Assembly (NCBI RefSeq): GCF_040412425.1
Contig: NC_089749.1
Location: 35,458,570-35,522,569, forward strand
Length of the DNA: 64,000 nt
Direction of reading: 5' to 3'
Origin: Macrobrachium rosenbergii
Lineage: Eukaryota > Arthropoda > Malacostraca > Decapoda > Palaemonidae
The notes beneath the pieces are model-generated. The model did no database searches and was not told where the DNA came from. It saw only the letters and a program-made list of their open reading frames with translations. The translations under genes and the position numbers were made by a program. Positions 1-9,640 of this stretch are shown one piece after another (the first letter of the stretch is position 1; each line of letters starts with the position of its first letter).

Positions 1-2
1 AT

Positions 3-356
3 TTCCTAGAAAACAAAAATAAATTAATTCACGTATTAGAAAAATGCAGAGATGTAATAGCTATGGAAGGAGATAAATTAGGTAGAACAAATGTCCTTCA
101 GCATAGAATTTTGTTAGATGATGCTGCAAAACCATTCTTTATTCCTAATTACAGATTACCAATAAGCCAAAGACCCATAGTTGATAATTTGATAGAAGAA
201 ATGAAGAAAGATGTGGTAGTCATTCCTTCCAAATCTCCAGATAATTCTCCATTGCTACTTGTTCCAAAGAAAGATGGAAATTGGAGACTTGTGATAGATT
301 ATAGAAAATTAAATTCCAACACCATCCCAGATAGAATGCCAATGCCAGTAATTCAA
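3..356 (+). pseudogene. Ty3/gypsy pol fragment (start of reverse transcriptase)
   Basis: One frame is open from base 3 and reads as the protease-RT linker and first part of a Ty3/gypsy reverse transcriptase. It includes a GDKLGRTNVLQHRI stretch, then VPKKDGNWRLVIDYRKLN (RT block 1 with the DYRKLN signature) and the start of the next block, PDRMPMP. Homology stops near base 356, well before the catalytic YxDD box, and continues as unrelated AT-rich sequence. The left end lies outside the window. The peptide differs clearly from the CsRn1-like elements elsewhere here and is closer in style to mdg1/412 or gypsy-type elements; the clade is a guess. It is a non-functional relic. Confidence 0.85.
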
Positions 357-489
357 GATAGTAAAACTGTAACCGTAATTGTACTTGTGTATGTAATTAC
401 TTTCATCATTAAAGTAAGAAGCTACCCATTTCGTCTCCATTGCGCCTTTCTGAGAGATATAATTACATTTAATATAAGTCCCTTCTAAA

Positions 490-2092
490 TAATAAACTCG
501 TAAGCTGCTGACTACGGAAGGAGACGCTGTGGACGAATACGTCGCCGACTTAGAAGAAAAACGCAGGTAAGAAGGGAACAATAATATGTCACACAAGTTA
601 TGAAAATGAACTTGTGCACGACACCCCCTCCACGGGGATGCATTCAGTGAGGGCCTGAACGCCAAGTCAACCTGTTTGGTCAGCAAATGGCTCTTCGAGG
701 CATTGAGGAATTCTGTTGATTCAGAAGCCGAGGAAGTGTTTTGCATGATAGGTGAAACCCGAGTGAATTGTCTTGGTCATACAAGAAAAAATTCACATGG
801 TTCAAATCACCTTTGGCAAGTTGCGACCATGACGAGTCCATCAACTTTGGTTTCCTTCAGGGGTCCCCAGAAAACTTCGATGGCAAGATGAACCGTTCAC
901 AGGGAAGAAAGTTCTTGAGATCATAAACCTGCCGAATCACACGGACGATCCCTGTAAAAAACTTCCAGAGTTACCACAATGATCTCTCTACCATTCGAGT
1001 ATACAACTTGTTTGGTCCATACAACGAATCCGAAGTATGTGCTTCTGTGGCTGAGAAAGCATGGAAGTGTGAATGTTTCCAATCTCAAACCCAAAACTGT
1101 CTGATACCCGGTTCTCGGAAAAGTCCGAGGGGGTAAGAGAACAGGTGAGAGAATCTAGCACCCTTACCATACCTGCCAGAAGCGAAGGGCCCTGCAGGTG
1201 AGAAAAGCCGTGGGTGGTCGTCAATTCATGTTGAGGATGGCCATACAGGGCTGGGAGAGCGAGCATATTCACATGAATGTGAATGGAGCTACCCCTGGGT
1301 GAGCTGATCCATTCTTGCGAACGTGAACGAGGGCTGTCCCGGGAAGAGCGATATCCTGACGACGTGCTATATAGTCTTCTTCGAAGTCATGCTTCTGCAA
1401 ATGTAAAAGACTGAACTAACAAAGCTTTGTGTTCCTCGCTTGGTCTCCCAAAAAACTTTGAGGACAGACTTATGATCCATGGAAGCATCCATGGTCTCTT
1501 CCCCAGGATCATTGAGCCGAGAGATCAGAACCACAATTTCTGAGTAGGTCCTCTGTAGACTGGGGTGTTTGTGTCCTGAGGAAAAGTACCCTCTCCCTTC
1601 AGGTCACGGTACCCTTGGCCTACTCTCTTGGCAAGAGAGAGACTTTGACAGAACCCCAGACCCTCTCTCATTGAAAGGGGCTGAGCACCTTTCCCGGACC
1701 TGTCAGAAACTGAAGCCCGCACAGGCAATGAAAGCCATGAGCAGCGATCGTCAAGAAGAAGGCTACACGGGTCTAGGAGAGTGAACCCGCTCATGCAAAC
1801 ATGGGAGGGCTGTCCTGAGGAGAGCAAACAGGTTTGCACAAACGTGCGCATAAGCTATCCCTAGTTGAGCGGTTTGTACACACGAACGCGGGCGAGGGCT
1901 GACATGGGGAGAGCGATAGCGCACTCTTTGGCACAAACTCGGGTTGTCCTCACGATGTACCCCAGTCTTCTTCGAGTCCGTAGCCTCTACATGCAAAGAA
2001 GACTGTTAGGGAACTTGCTTGTAGCTTCTTCAGGTGTGCTGGCCACATACTCGGGCAAACACTGGCAATTAAATGTAACAATTTTTTAAAGT
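490..2092. other. Unclassified, probably old repeat-derived DNA
   Basis: No protein family is recognised with confidence. A 94-codon minus-strand frame at 988-1272, continuing past stops toward 880, vaguely resembles the RT-to-RNase H part of DIRS elements (an FGFEIG stretch, then FGRFMI), but this is weak. Imperfect direct repeats are visible: a GGGCTG...GAGAGCGATA motif near 1330, 1807 and 1893, and an AGTCTTCTTCGA motif near 1374 and 1967. This could be a degraded DIRS-like element related to the one at 7640-9640. Confidence 0.35.
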
Positions 2093-2093
2093 A

Positions 2094-2188
2094 AATTGTA
2101 TTTTTCCTAACTATACAAACCTGAGGTCCTTTACATTAGGAATTACTTATAGCAAAGCTGGAAACAGTCGTTGAACAAGGTGGTTAGG
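2094..2188. repeat. Interspersed repeat interrupted by element A (left part)
   Basis: The motif CCTTTACATTAGGAA occurs here near 2130 and again near 7179, in the same orientation, each preceded by an A/T-rich TTCCTA...TA...AA..CC stretch. Removing element A (2193-7022) and one CAGT target copy leaves the two motifs about 220 bp apart. This suggests a pre-existing repeat with similar ends in which A landed. The family is not identified. Confidence 0.4.
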
Positions 2189-2192
2189 CAGT

Positions 2193-2533
2193 TGTGAGGT
2201 TCAAGAGAAATGTCAAAAGAGAGATTGATTCTTTATTATTCTCGACAGGTGTTTATAAAACAAAAAGCAGACGGAAAGGTAGCGGGCGACCCGAGGGCCC
2301 CCGCTGCGTCCATACAGAATTTGTGTTTTCTTACAAGCATAAAAATACATACAATATTATTTACATGGCATATAAAAGGTAGATATAAATATCGGCGGAA
2401 TGGCTGCACAATGATGCATAAGATGAGGTACATAAAGAATCTGAAATACAGATAGGTAATATACATGACGTGATTAATGTACATCTGAAGGGAGAAACAC
2501 AAGAAAGGAGAGGTGCGATTTGTCACCCTTACG
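2193..2533 (-). repeat. 3' LTR of element A
   Basis: 341 bp, aligned end to end with 6682-7022. Its inner end reads CCTTACG where the partner has CCTTACA, so the terminal CA has mutated. On the coding strand a TTTATAAAC TATA-like box is followed about 12 bases later by AATAATAAAG, a polyadenylation signal. Confidence 0.93.
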
Positions 2534-2548
2534 AATACTACCCCCAAA
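2534..2548 (-). promoter_or_regulatory. Polypurine tract of element A
   Basis: On the minus strand a TTTGGGGGTAGTATT run immediately precedes the 3' LTR. The same G-run plus AGTAT arrangement precedes the 3' LTRs of elements B, D and the TRIM array. Confidence 0.7.
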
Positions 2549-2779
2549 CAATAATTAGAAGAGCAATTATTGGATGAAACAGCATTAATCACGGAGGTGC
2601 TGGGGCAGACGGAGTGGGCCTCTGCTTCTGGAGAGCTGTGGGCGCGGGGTGGAGCTGACACCTGGGCTTGGCTGGATGAGTTTCCTGGGCCGCCCCGGGT
2701 CCCGCTTTGGTGAGGAAGCAGGTGTGTCTGCAGGCAGGTGTTGAGGGGGACTCTGGGATGCCTGCCTTCTTCTTTTCGT

Positions 2780-5690
2780 ACTTTGCTGTCCAACAGGAAT
2801 GCAGGTTTTAGCCTGTCGATGGTGATCCAGTCCTTCTGCCTGTGGATGTTGAGGAGGAATGCTTTGCTGGCTCGCCTGATGACTTGATGGGGCCCCCTGC
2901 AGGTCCTGGTTAAGAGCTGCTGGCAGGCATCCACCCTGACGAAGATGTAGGCGCAGGAGTGTAAGGCGGGTGGGTTGTAGGTGATGGTACTGTCAGTGAA
3001 GGTCTTGTGGTAGGGTGCGAACTTTTGTGCGAGTTCCCTCAACCTCGGGAGGCGGGGGGGGGATGTTTGTACCGTTGGCTGCCGGCAGAAAGAATTCTCC
3101 AGGTACGGCCAGTGTTTCCCCATAGACTTTCTCAGCAGGGGAGGCATCACCATTTGCTTTCGGTGCGGTGTGGAGACCCAGCAGGACCCAGGGCAACTGT
3201 TCCTTCCACTTCTCGTTGGTGCAGCATGCCATGAGAGCTGCTTTAAGAGAGCAGTGCACCCTCTTGACCATGCCATTCACGGCGGGGTTGTATGCCGTTG
3301 TGCTGTGTAGAGTTGTACCCATCAGGCATGCCAAGGAGACCCAGAGCTCTGACAGGAAGGCAGGACCCCTGTTCGTAGTGATGCTGTCTGGCACTTCGAA
3401 GTGGCTTATCCAACTGGAGAGGAGGGCTTCTGTACATGATGTTGTTGATGCTTCATCCATGGGGGTTGCTTTGGGCCAGCGAGTGGAGCGGTCTATGACT
3501 GTCAGGAGGTATCTGGCGCCCCTCGACTGCACAAGGGGCCCGACGATGTCGATGCGGATGTGGCCGAACAACCGATGAGACTGGGGAAAATCGCCAATCC
3601 CGGACTCTGTGTGCCGGGATGTTTTGCTTGTCTGGCACAGGATGCAGCTCCTTGCCCACTGGCAGACGTCCTTGTTGATGCCTTGCCAGATGAGCTTGTC
3701 AGTCATGAGGCGCGCTGTTGCGCACCCCGATGGATGGGAGAGACCGTGGACCATGTCGAACACTTGCTTTCTCATCGATGTGGGCACCAGGGGGAGTGGG
3801 TGGACTGTGCTGGTGTTACAGAGGAGAGTTGTGTCTGAATTTGCTAAGGACATGTCTTCCCACTTGAGAGCTGTCACTGCCGTCCTGTAGTCCGCCGTCT
3901 CTGGGTCCACTTCCCGTTCTGACAGAGTATCGGCAACTGGGTTTTTCCTGCCAGGAATATAGTTGATGGTGCAACCGAATTCGGAGATGGCGGTCAGTTG
4001 CTGCTGTTGCCTTGCAGACCATGTGTCCCCCTGCTTTGCAAATGTATGAACCAAGGGTTTGTGGTCTGTTAGGATTGTGAATTCGGTTCCCTCCAGCAGG
4101 TACTTGAAGTGCCTCACAGCCTGGTAGATAGCCAGCAGCTCTCTGTCGAAGGCGCTGTGGCGGGTCTCAGCTGGCGAAAACTTGCGGCTGAAGAAGGCCA
4201 AGGGCTGGGGCGTGTCATTCACCAGCTGCTTGAGTACTGCACCGCAGGCGATGTTGCTGGCGTCCTTTGTCAACCTGAGGGTAGTGGCAGGGTTGTTGGG
4301 AGTTAAGATGGTGGCACTGGAGAGGGCCCTTTTCATTTGAATGAATGCCTGTTGCTGCGGAGCTTCCCATGTTAGTGTTTTTGGTTTCCCCTTCAGGATT
4401 GATGTCGGGGGTGCATGATGCAAGTGATATCTGGGATGAAGCGTCGGTAGTAGTTTAACATCCCAAGAAACTCCTGAAGGGCCTTGATGGTTTGTGGTTC
4501 CGGGAAATTTTCTATAGCTTTTACTTTAGAGGCTGTGGGGCGCACTCCTGCTGGGGAAATCTCGTGGCCAAGGAAGTCTACTTTTTCTTTCCCGAATATG
4601 CACTTGTCGAACCTGACAACTAGTCTGCTGTCCTGCAGGCATTTCATGATGGCGCGGACGTGGTGAAGGCATTCCTCTGGGGACCTGGAGAAAATGAGGA
4701 TGTCATCGATGTAGCAGATGCAGAAAGGCAGATCTCCCAAAATGGTGTCCATCAGGTGCTGGAATGTGGCGCCTGCGTTCCTGAGACTGAAAGTGGAATA
4801 GGAAAATGTGTAGCTCTCGAAAGGTGTGATGATGGCGGTTTCTGGGACGTTGTCGGGATGTACAGGGACTTGGAAGTACGACTTCAGTAGGTCCATCTTG
4901 GAGAAACTTTTGGCTCCGTGGAGGACGCCCATCAGGTCCTGCATGTTAGGGAGGGGGTAGTGGTCTGGTGTTGTTACCAAATTCAGGCGCCGATAGTCCC
5001 CGCAGGCCCTCCGTAAACCATTGGATTTCTTTACCATGTGGATGAGAGACGCCCACAGGTTTGATGCCTTTTTACAGATGCCCATGCAATCCATTTCTGC
5101 GAAGGCTCGTTTGACATCTTGTAACTTCTGGGGGGACAGTCGTCGGAACTTGGCATGGGTTGTGGGCCCGTCATGGTGATGTGGTGGAAGATGCTGTGCT
5201 TTGCTGAAGCCCCAGGTGACTGGCGCAGTTCTGGTTTGAATACATCCGGTAACTCCTGTAGGAGGGACGTGTAGCTGTTGGGGGCTGTGGAGCAGATGGT
5301 GGGCATTCCAGGTCCGGTGGAGAGCTGACAGGAGTGGCATGTTCCTGTTTCGAGGAGGTGTTGTCTGGCGACGTTGACTAGAAGTCCGTGGTTCCCTAGG
5401 AAGTCCGCACCCAGTAGTAGGAACTTAACATCTGCTACGACGAAAGACCAGTGGTATCTGCACCCCAGGATTGAGATAGCCCGGGGCCTCGTGCCGTAAG
5501 CGCGGATGGGAGTTCCGTTTGCTGCTGTGAGGGCGGGTATTGAGTCAGGCATTTTTTCTAAACCTTCCCTGGATGGCGGGAAGACCGACTGCATTGCTCT
5601 CGTATCTACCAGCAGGCGATGTTTGGAAATTTCATCCGTGATGAAAAGACCTGCTGGGCGGGGGGAGTTGGATTTCTCGGCCACAGCTGC
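2780..5690 (-). pseudogene. pol of element A: protease, RT, RNase H, integrase
   Basis: Domains in coding order: protease about 5690-5400, RT about 5170-4450, RNase H about 4380-3960, integrase about 3870-2790. The protease active site at 5598-5606 reads DTR where retroviral-type aspartic proteases need DTG. The RT catalytic box YIDD is intact (4702-4713). In integrase the HHCC finger is visible, and the first Asp of the DDE triad remains (HIRIDIVGPL, codon 3548-3550). The second is Asn (TTNRG, codon 3371-3373) and the Glu is Lys (MVKRVH, codon 3263-3265). Frames change near 5060, near 4400 and at a G-run near 3050. The frame with the integrase C-terminus reads on into the LTR, probably by chance. 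Not functional. Confidence 0.92.
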
Positions 5691-6500
5691 TACTTTTGGC
5701 CACCTTTGTCATATTTTGTGAAAGAACAGGGAGGCCTGCAGGCACTGGCGTTGGTCCTTAAATTTCTATGGTAGAAGCACCACATTGGGTCTGACCATGT
5801 CCTGTGCTCTCTGAGTGGCGGTCTCTTCTTATAAACTGCATTGATGTCTCCGTCGTCGTCGCCATCTTCCTCCAACAGGTTGCAGGCTTCCAGGGCAGCG
5901 GCTGCGAGGGCGGTGGCGTGTGTCGAGGCCTTGGTGGCCTCATATAGTTTCTAGGCGTCGTCGACTAAGGCATCCATGTCTAAGTTCTCTGCATCCCTTA
6001 TCCGGCACCGAACTTCCCGCGGGAGGAAGGAAAATTGCTTTTGTTAGGTCTACAGTCCATTTCCTCCCATTCTTGTCACGGCCTGGGAGTGTTATCAACC
6101 CCCGCAGCTAGTCCCAGGCTTCCCTGGGTGATGCATCTCCGAGGGGCTGGGATAATAGGTTGAATGCACACTGTGCTCTCTCGGACATGGGCATGGAGTA
6201 AGAATTCAGCAGTTTTAAGTCCGCGTATGTGACTTTGTCCGGTTGCGTGTCCAGCCAGGGGGAGATTCTGTTGAATACTTCTTCCGGGACCGCCGTCATG
6301 ACTATGTCCGATTTGGTAGCATCATCTGAGTTGGGTGCCATGCAAAATGAGCGTCTGCACGGCGGAACCATGATGCCATGTTTTGCCGTGAGAACAGGGG
6401 AAGTTTGACTGTGTCTGGCTTTGTTGGTGACAGAGGCATAGAGACGATGCTTGCAGGTTCGCATTGAGGTTCTGCTTCTGATATCTTTACTTCTCATGCA
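5690..6500 (-). pseudogene. gag of element A, frameshifted
   Basis: The capsid-like part is readable at 6108-6350 (DDATKSDIVMTAVPEEVF, then ISPWLDTQPDKVTY), nearly the same as in element C. Its first ~50 codons are out of frame. A second frame at 5690-5875 holds the nucleocapsid knuckle at 5726-5778, spaced C-X2-H-X9-C-X3-C (CFYH...CRPPC). This CHCC pattern is diagnostic of CsRn1-clade Gag and differs from the usual CCHC. The middle has lost its frame. At the end of gag the slippery A-run found in element C reads AAAATAT here, so the -1 shift site has also decayed. Confidence 0.85.
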
Positions 6501-6669
6501 CCAAAATGCGGGAAAACGTGGTTAACGGCATGGTTTCAGTCAGGGAGGGTGCTACCAGAGGCCTAAATTTTACGCTGTAGTTAGTCCGCTAAAGGCTTCC
6601 TGATGGTAGGGTGCTGCCATAGTTAGTCCATTAATGGCTGGGCCAAAATTGCACTACCTGTCCCTGACC

Positions 6670-6680
6670 CGGGGTCACCA
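6670..6680 (-). promoter_or_regulatory. Primer binding site of element A (Trp-tRNA type)
   Basis: On the minus strand TGGTGACCCCG begins one base after the 5' LTR. It is complementary to the 3' end of animal tRNA-Trp (CGGGGTCA plus CCA), the primer reported for CsRn1-clade elements. The match stops after about 11 bases. Confidence 0.8.
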
Positions 6681-6681
6681 G

Positions 6682-7022
6682 TGTGAGGTTCAAGAGAAAT
6701 GTCAAAAGAGAGACTGATTCTTTATTATTCTCGACAGGTGTTTATAAAACAAAAAGCGGACAGAAAAGTAGCGGGCTACCCGAGGCCCCCTGTTGCGTCC
6801 ATACAGAATTTGCGTTTTCTTACAAGCATAAAAATACATACAATATTCATTACATGGTATATAAAAGGCAGATATACATATCGGCGGAAAGGCTGTACAA
6901 TGATGCATAAGGTGAGGCACATAAAGAATCTGAAATAAAGACAGGTAATATACATAACGTGATTAATGTACATCTGAAGGGAGAAACACAAGAAAGGAGA
7001 GGCGCGATTTGTTGCCCTTACA
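6682..7022 (-). repeat. 5' LTR of element A
   Basis: 341-bp promoter LTR with intact TG...CA ends. On the minus strand a TTTATAAAC box (6741-6748) precedes AATAAA (6721-6726) by about 14 bases. The outer end abuts the CAGT target duplication at 7023-7026; the inner end is one base from the primer binding site. Confidence 0.93.
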
Positions 7023-7026
7023 CAGT

Positions 7027-7639
7027 AACTACCGTCTGGTAAGTGGGAGTCCCACCTGCCTGGATGTAAACACTCCAATTTGCCTTTCAGCCCAGGTTTC
7101 AGATTGATGGGTGGCATGAGGCGGGCATAAATGAAAAAAATTGTAATTGTTCCTACGTGATATAAAAACCATCGGTCCTTTACATTAGGAAGACTCACTT
7201 GTTGGAGGGAGGAATCTGAGTGACTCTCTGAACTGACTGGAGTTCGCCACAGCTGGGCTACTCCTCCTGGTCGAAAGAGTGAGGAGGAGTACTGAGTCTT
7301 TGACATATTAATTGGAGTATAGGAACTGTGAGATCAATTGTCAGACTTTTGGATCTTTTTGAATGAGTGAGGAATCGTAACTTATATGAAAATAGGCTAG
7401 GAAAAATCTTAAGAGTTGGAGGCAGTAAGGTAAAAACCAGAAAATTGCTTGTCTTATTGCCAGGGTTTCCTTCATCCCCTTGCTAGAGGAAAGAGTGGGA
7501 TTGCTTCTATGATTCTAGGAAAGAAAAATAGAACAGGTGCTCAATGTGTAAACTTACCGCATCAGACGCCAGTTCCAGCAAGTATCATTTAAGTCCAATT
7601 CTCTGCTTGAAGGAAGAGAAGGAGGGGGACAAGGAAGGA
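7027..7639. other. Right flank of element A; no gene seen
   Basis: Holds the second CCTTTACATTAGGAA copy (near 7179) of the repeat split by element A, then A/T-rich sequence with no recognised coding. The stretch ends at a short (GGA)n run near 7635-7660. Confidence 0.4.
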
Positions 7640-9640
7640 GGAGGAGGAGGAGGAGGAGAGGCCAGTCACTCTCGTAATCCTTCTTACTTCCTGAACCATA
7701 CACCTTAGGCAAAATGCTACCTGTCCTCTTATAGGAGCTGGGTAAGAAAACACAACTTGAGCAGCCACCACAGCCCCAAAGAAAATGGGTTCCAAGGACT
7801 CATGGGCAAAAACTTGAAATTAGAAAGACAAATGTGGTCTGATGAGACCACATCTCTGCTTTCAGACCAATAGAAACTTCCAGAATGTGAGGTATGGACC
7901 AAGCCATTGACTTCGTGAGCTCTCAGGAGGAGTACACAGGTGTTGTTAATGTCAGCTGCAGAGTACGCCCTTCCGATTGTCTCATGAGGCCAGAAAGAAA
8001 GACATGTCCCTGGACATTTCTTTCTTGGGCGAGTTAGTACTAGTGCAAAGTCGTCAACATCCATTAGAGATGCTGAGTCTTCTTTGGAAAGTACCGTAGC
8101 ACCCTAACAGGGCAAAGCAGTGACTGATCTGGATCATCAACTTCAAAGTCCAAGGGGGAGGGGATCATGAAGAACTCGAACCTGGCAACAGGTGCCAATG
8201 GGTTCAGAGTTCGCTACAACATCCAAGACAGAGTCAAGCTCCTTATCCCCATCCCTTGAATGCTCACAGCAAAGAAGGTCTATGAGGATCGTCTATCCTC
8301 TTCTCCAATGCCAGAGCGAGACGAGAGATTGTCTTGAGAGTCGGATCTCTGTCTGACGACTCTTGCAAGGCCACGTGCACAGCACGAGATAGGAACCCAT
8401 CCAGGGGCATGAGGTCCCTGGGAGAGCAAGACCAATCGACGCTTCTCAACGGTAGCTAAATCTCGACTGAGGGGGGAAAGGGCTACTTTCAGGTGAAAGA
8501 CTAGGCCGAATGTGGACCTAAGTCTGCACAGCTGAACCAGAGAAAAGCAACTCTCGGCAAAGAAGATGGTCCACAACCTGCTGAAGAGCGGATCTGACAA
8601 GAGAAAAAGTCCCTTCCATGACACTAACCAGCAAAGGCGGCTCCAATCCCTGGGTACTGCTACAAAGGATTGATAGAGACATCCAGCTATCTCCCTTGCC
8701 GCTTGGCGAGAAGCCTATGCTTGTAAGGGAAGCTGGATAGTCTCTAGTTGTGAAGGCACAGGGATTGTACTGCCTGAAGAACTGCTTCACGTGTTGCTGA
8801 CAAAGAAGGTCGGGTCAGGGAGGAACTCTTCTTGGAGCCTCAGAAGCAGAGCTAGCAGGTTGGTCAAAAGGCAAAGTCTTCCAGCATTCATCTAAATTTG
8901 GGGTGAACGACAATTTGCTGAACACCTTGTGAACTGGACAAATACGAAGGGAAGATGAAGACGTCGAGGTTGTCCCACATTGTCAGCATGCATCACTGTA
9001 GTGGCCAGTGGGTTTGGTATGATGGTGCAGAAGACCTATAGACATCTGTTGTGCCAGGCCGCGAACAGAAAGATGATAGGGAGCCCTCAAGTCGAGCAAC
9101 ATTTCTGTGAAGAATTGAGTGAAGGGAGCTCTGTCCTGTCACTCAATGCCAGAGGCTGAGTTTGCCTGCCAATACATCCCATTGCCTGGAATGTATCTGG
9201 CTGATGGCTCTGTAGAGTGAGCCACAGTTCACTCGAGCACCTGCAAAGTCAACCTAAGCAACAGGAGGGAAACAAGACCCTCTTGTTTGTTGACATATGC
9301 CACTACTGTGGTGTTGTTACCCAACAACAACACAAAGTATCACAAAAACTGATCCTGATACTCTTGGAGGGCCAGGAAACTGCCTTGAGTTCCAGGATAT
9401 TGATGAAAAGGTACTTGTCGTCTCGGTTGCACACCTTGAAGACAGCAGTCTTACAGGTGTGTGCCTATTCCCCGGTTGGTGCGTCTGAGAACAGAATCAT
9501 GTCATGAGGAGAATATGCAGGCATATTCAGAGGTTCCTGTCGATCAAGCACCAGCCTAAATCCTCCTTCATCCTTCGAAAGAAGAAAGGAATAAGGAATG
9601 GAAGCAGATCTCCTTCATTCTCCATGTAGAGAATCAGAGA
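7640..9640 (-). pseudogene. DIRS-like element remnant: RNase H and tyrosine recombinase
   Basis: Translating the minus strand through stops and shifts gives a recognisable DIRS-type order. Near 9600-9530 there is an RT start-like piece. Near 9520-9400 comes the RNase H start (LFSDAPTG, then INILELKAV), and near 9330-9170 DNTT-like VVAYVNKQEG and ARYIPG. At 9090-8930 comes the connector, ending WDNLDVFIFPS. At 8790-8270 lies the recombinase N-terminal part (FTTRDYPASLTSIGFS). At 8140-7660 lies its C-terminal part: CPVRVLRYF, RAHEVNGLV, then a piece ending near FGAVVAAQVVF. The usual HxxR Arg is Asn, and the nucleophile Tyr region reads FKFL. The RT core is missing. DIRS elements integrate with a tyrosine recombinase instead of an integrase. 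Assignment rests on peptide patterns, not on a search. Confidence 0.65.

Larger units (their letters stand above)
2193..7022 (-). mobile_element. LTR retrotransposon A, CsRn1-like Ty3/gypsy, decayed
   Basis: A 4.83-kb element in minus orientation is bounded by two 341-bp LTRs (2193-2533 and 6682-7022) and flanked by a perfect 4-bp duplication, CAGT (2189-2192 and 7023-7026). The LTRs read TGTAAGG...CCTCACA on the coding strand. Inside lie a Trp-tRNA-type primer site, gag with a CX2HX9CX3C knuckle, and pol in the order protease, RT, RNase H, integrase. The knuckle and primer type are recognised features of the CsRn1 clade. The LTRs differ at about 25 positions by eye (roughly 7 percent), so the insertion is old. 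Gag and pol are broken by frameshifts and catalytic substitutions. Element C is the same family. Confidence 0.93.

Noticed and set aside
1525..1996. Opposing ~75-110-codon ORFs on both strands near 1.5-2.0 kb
   Set aside because: GC-balanced non-coding DNA with no motif; overlapping both strands argues against a real gene.
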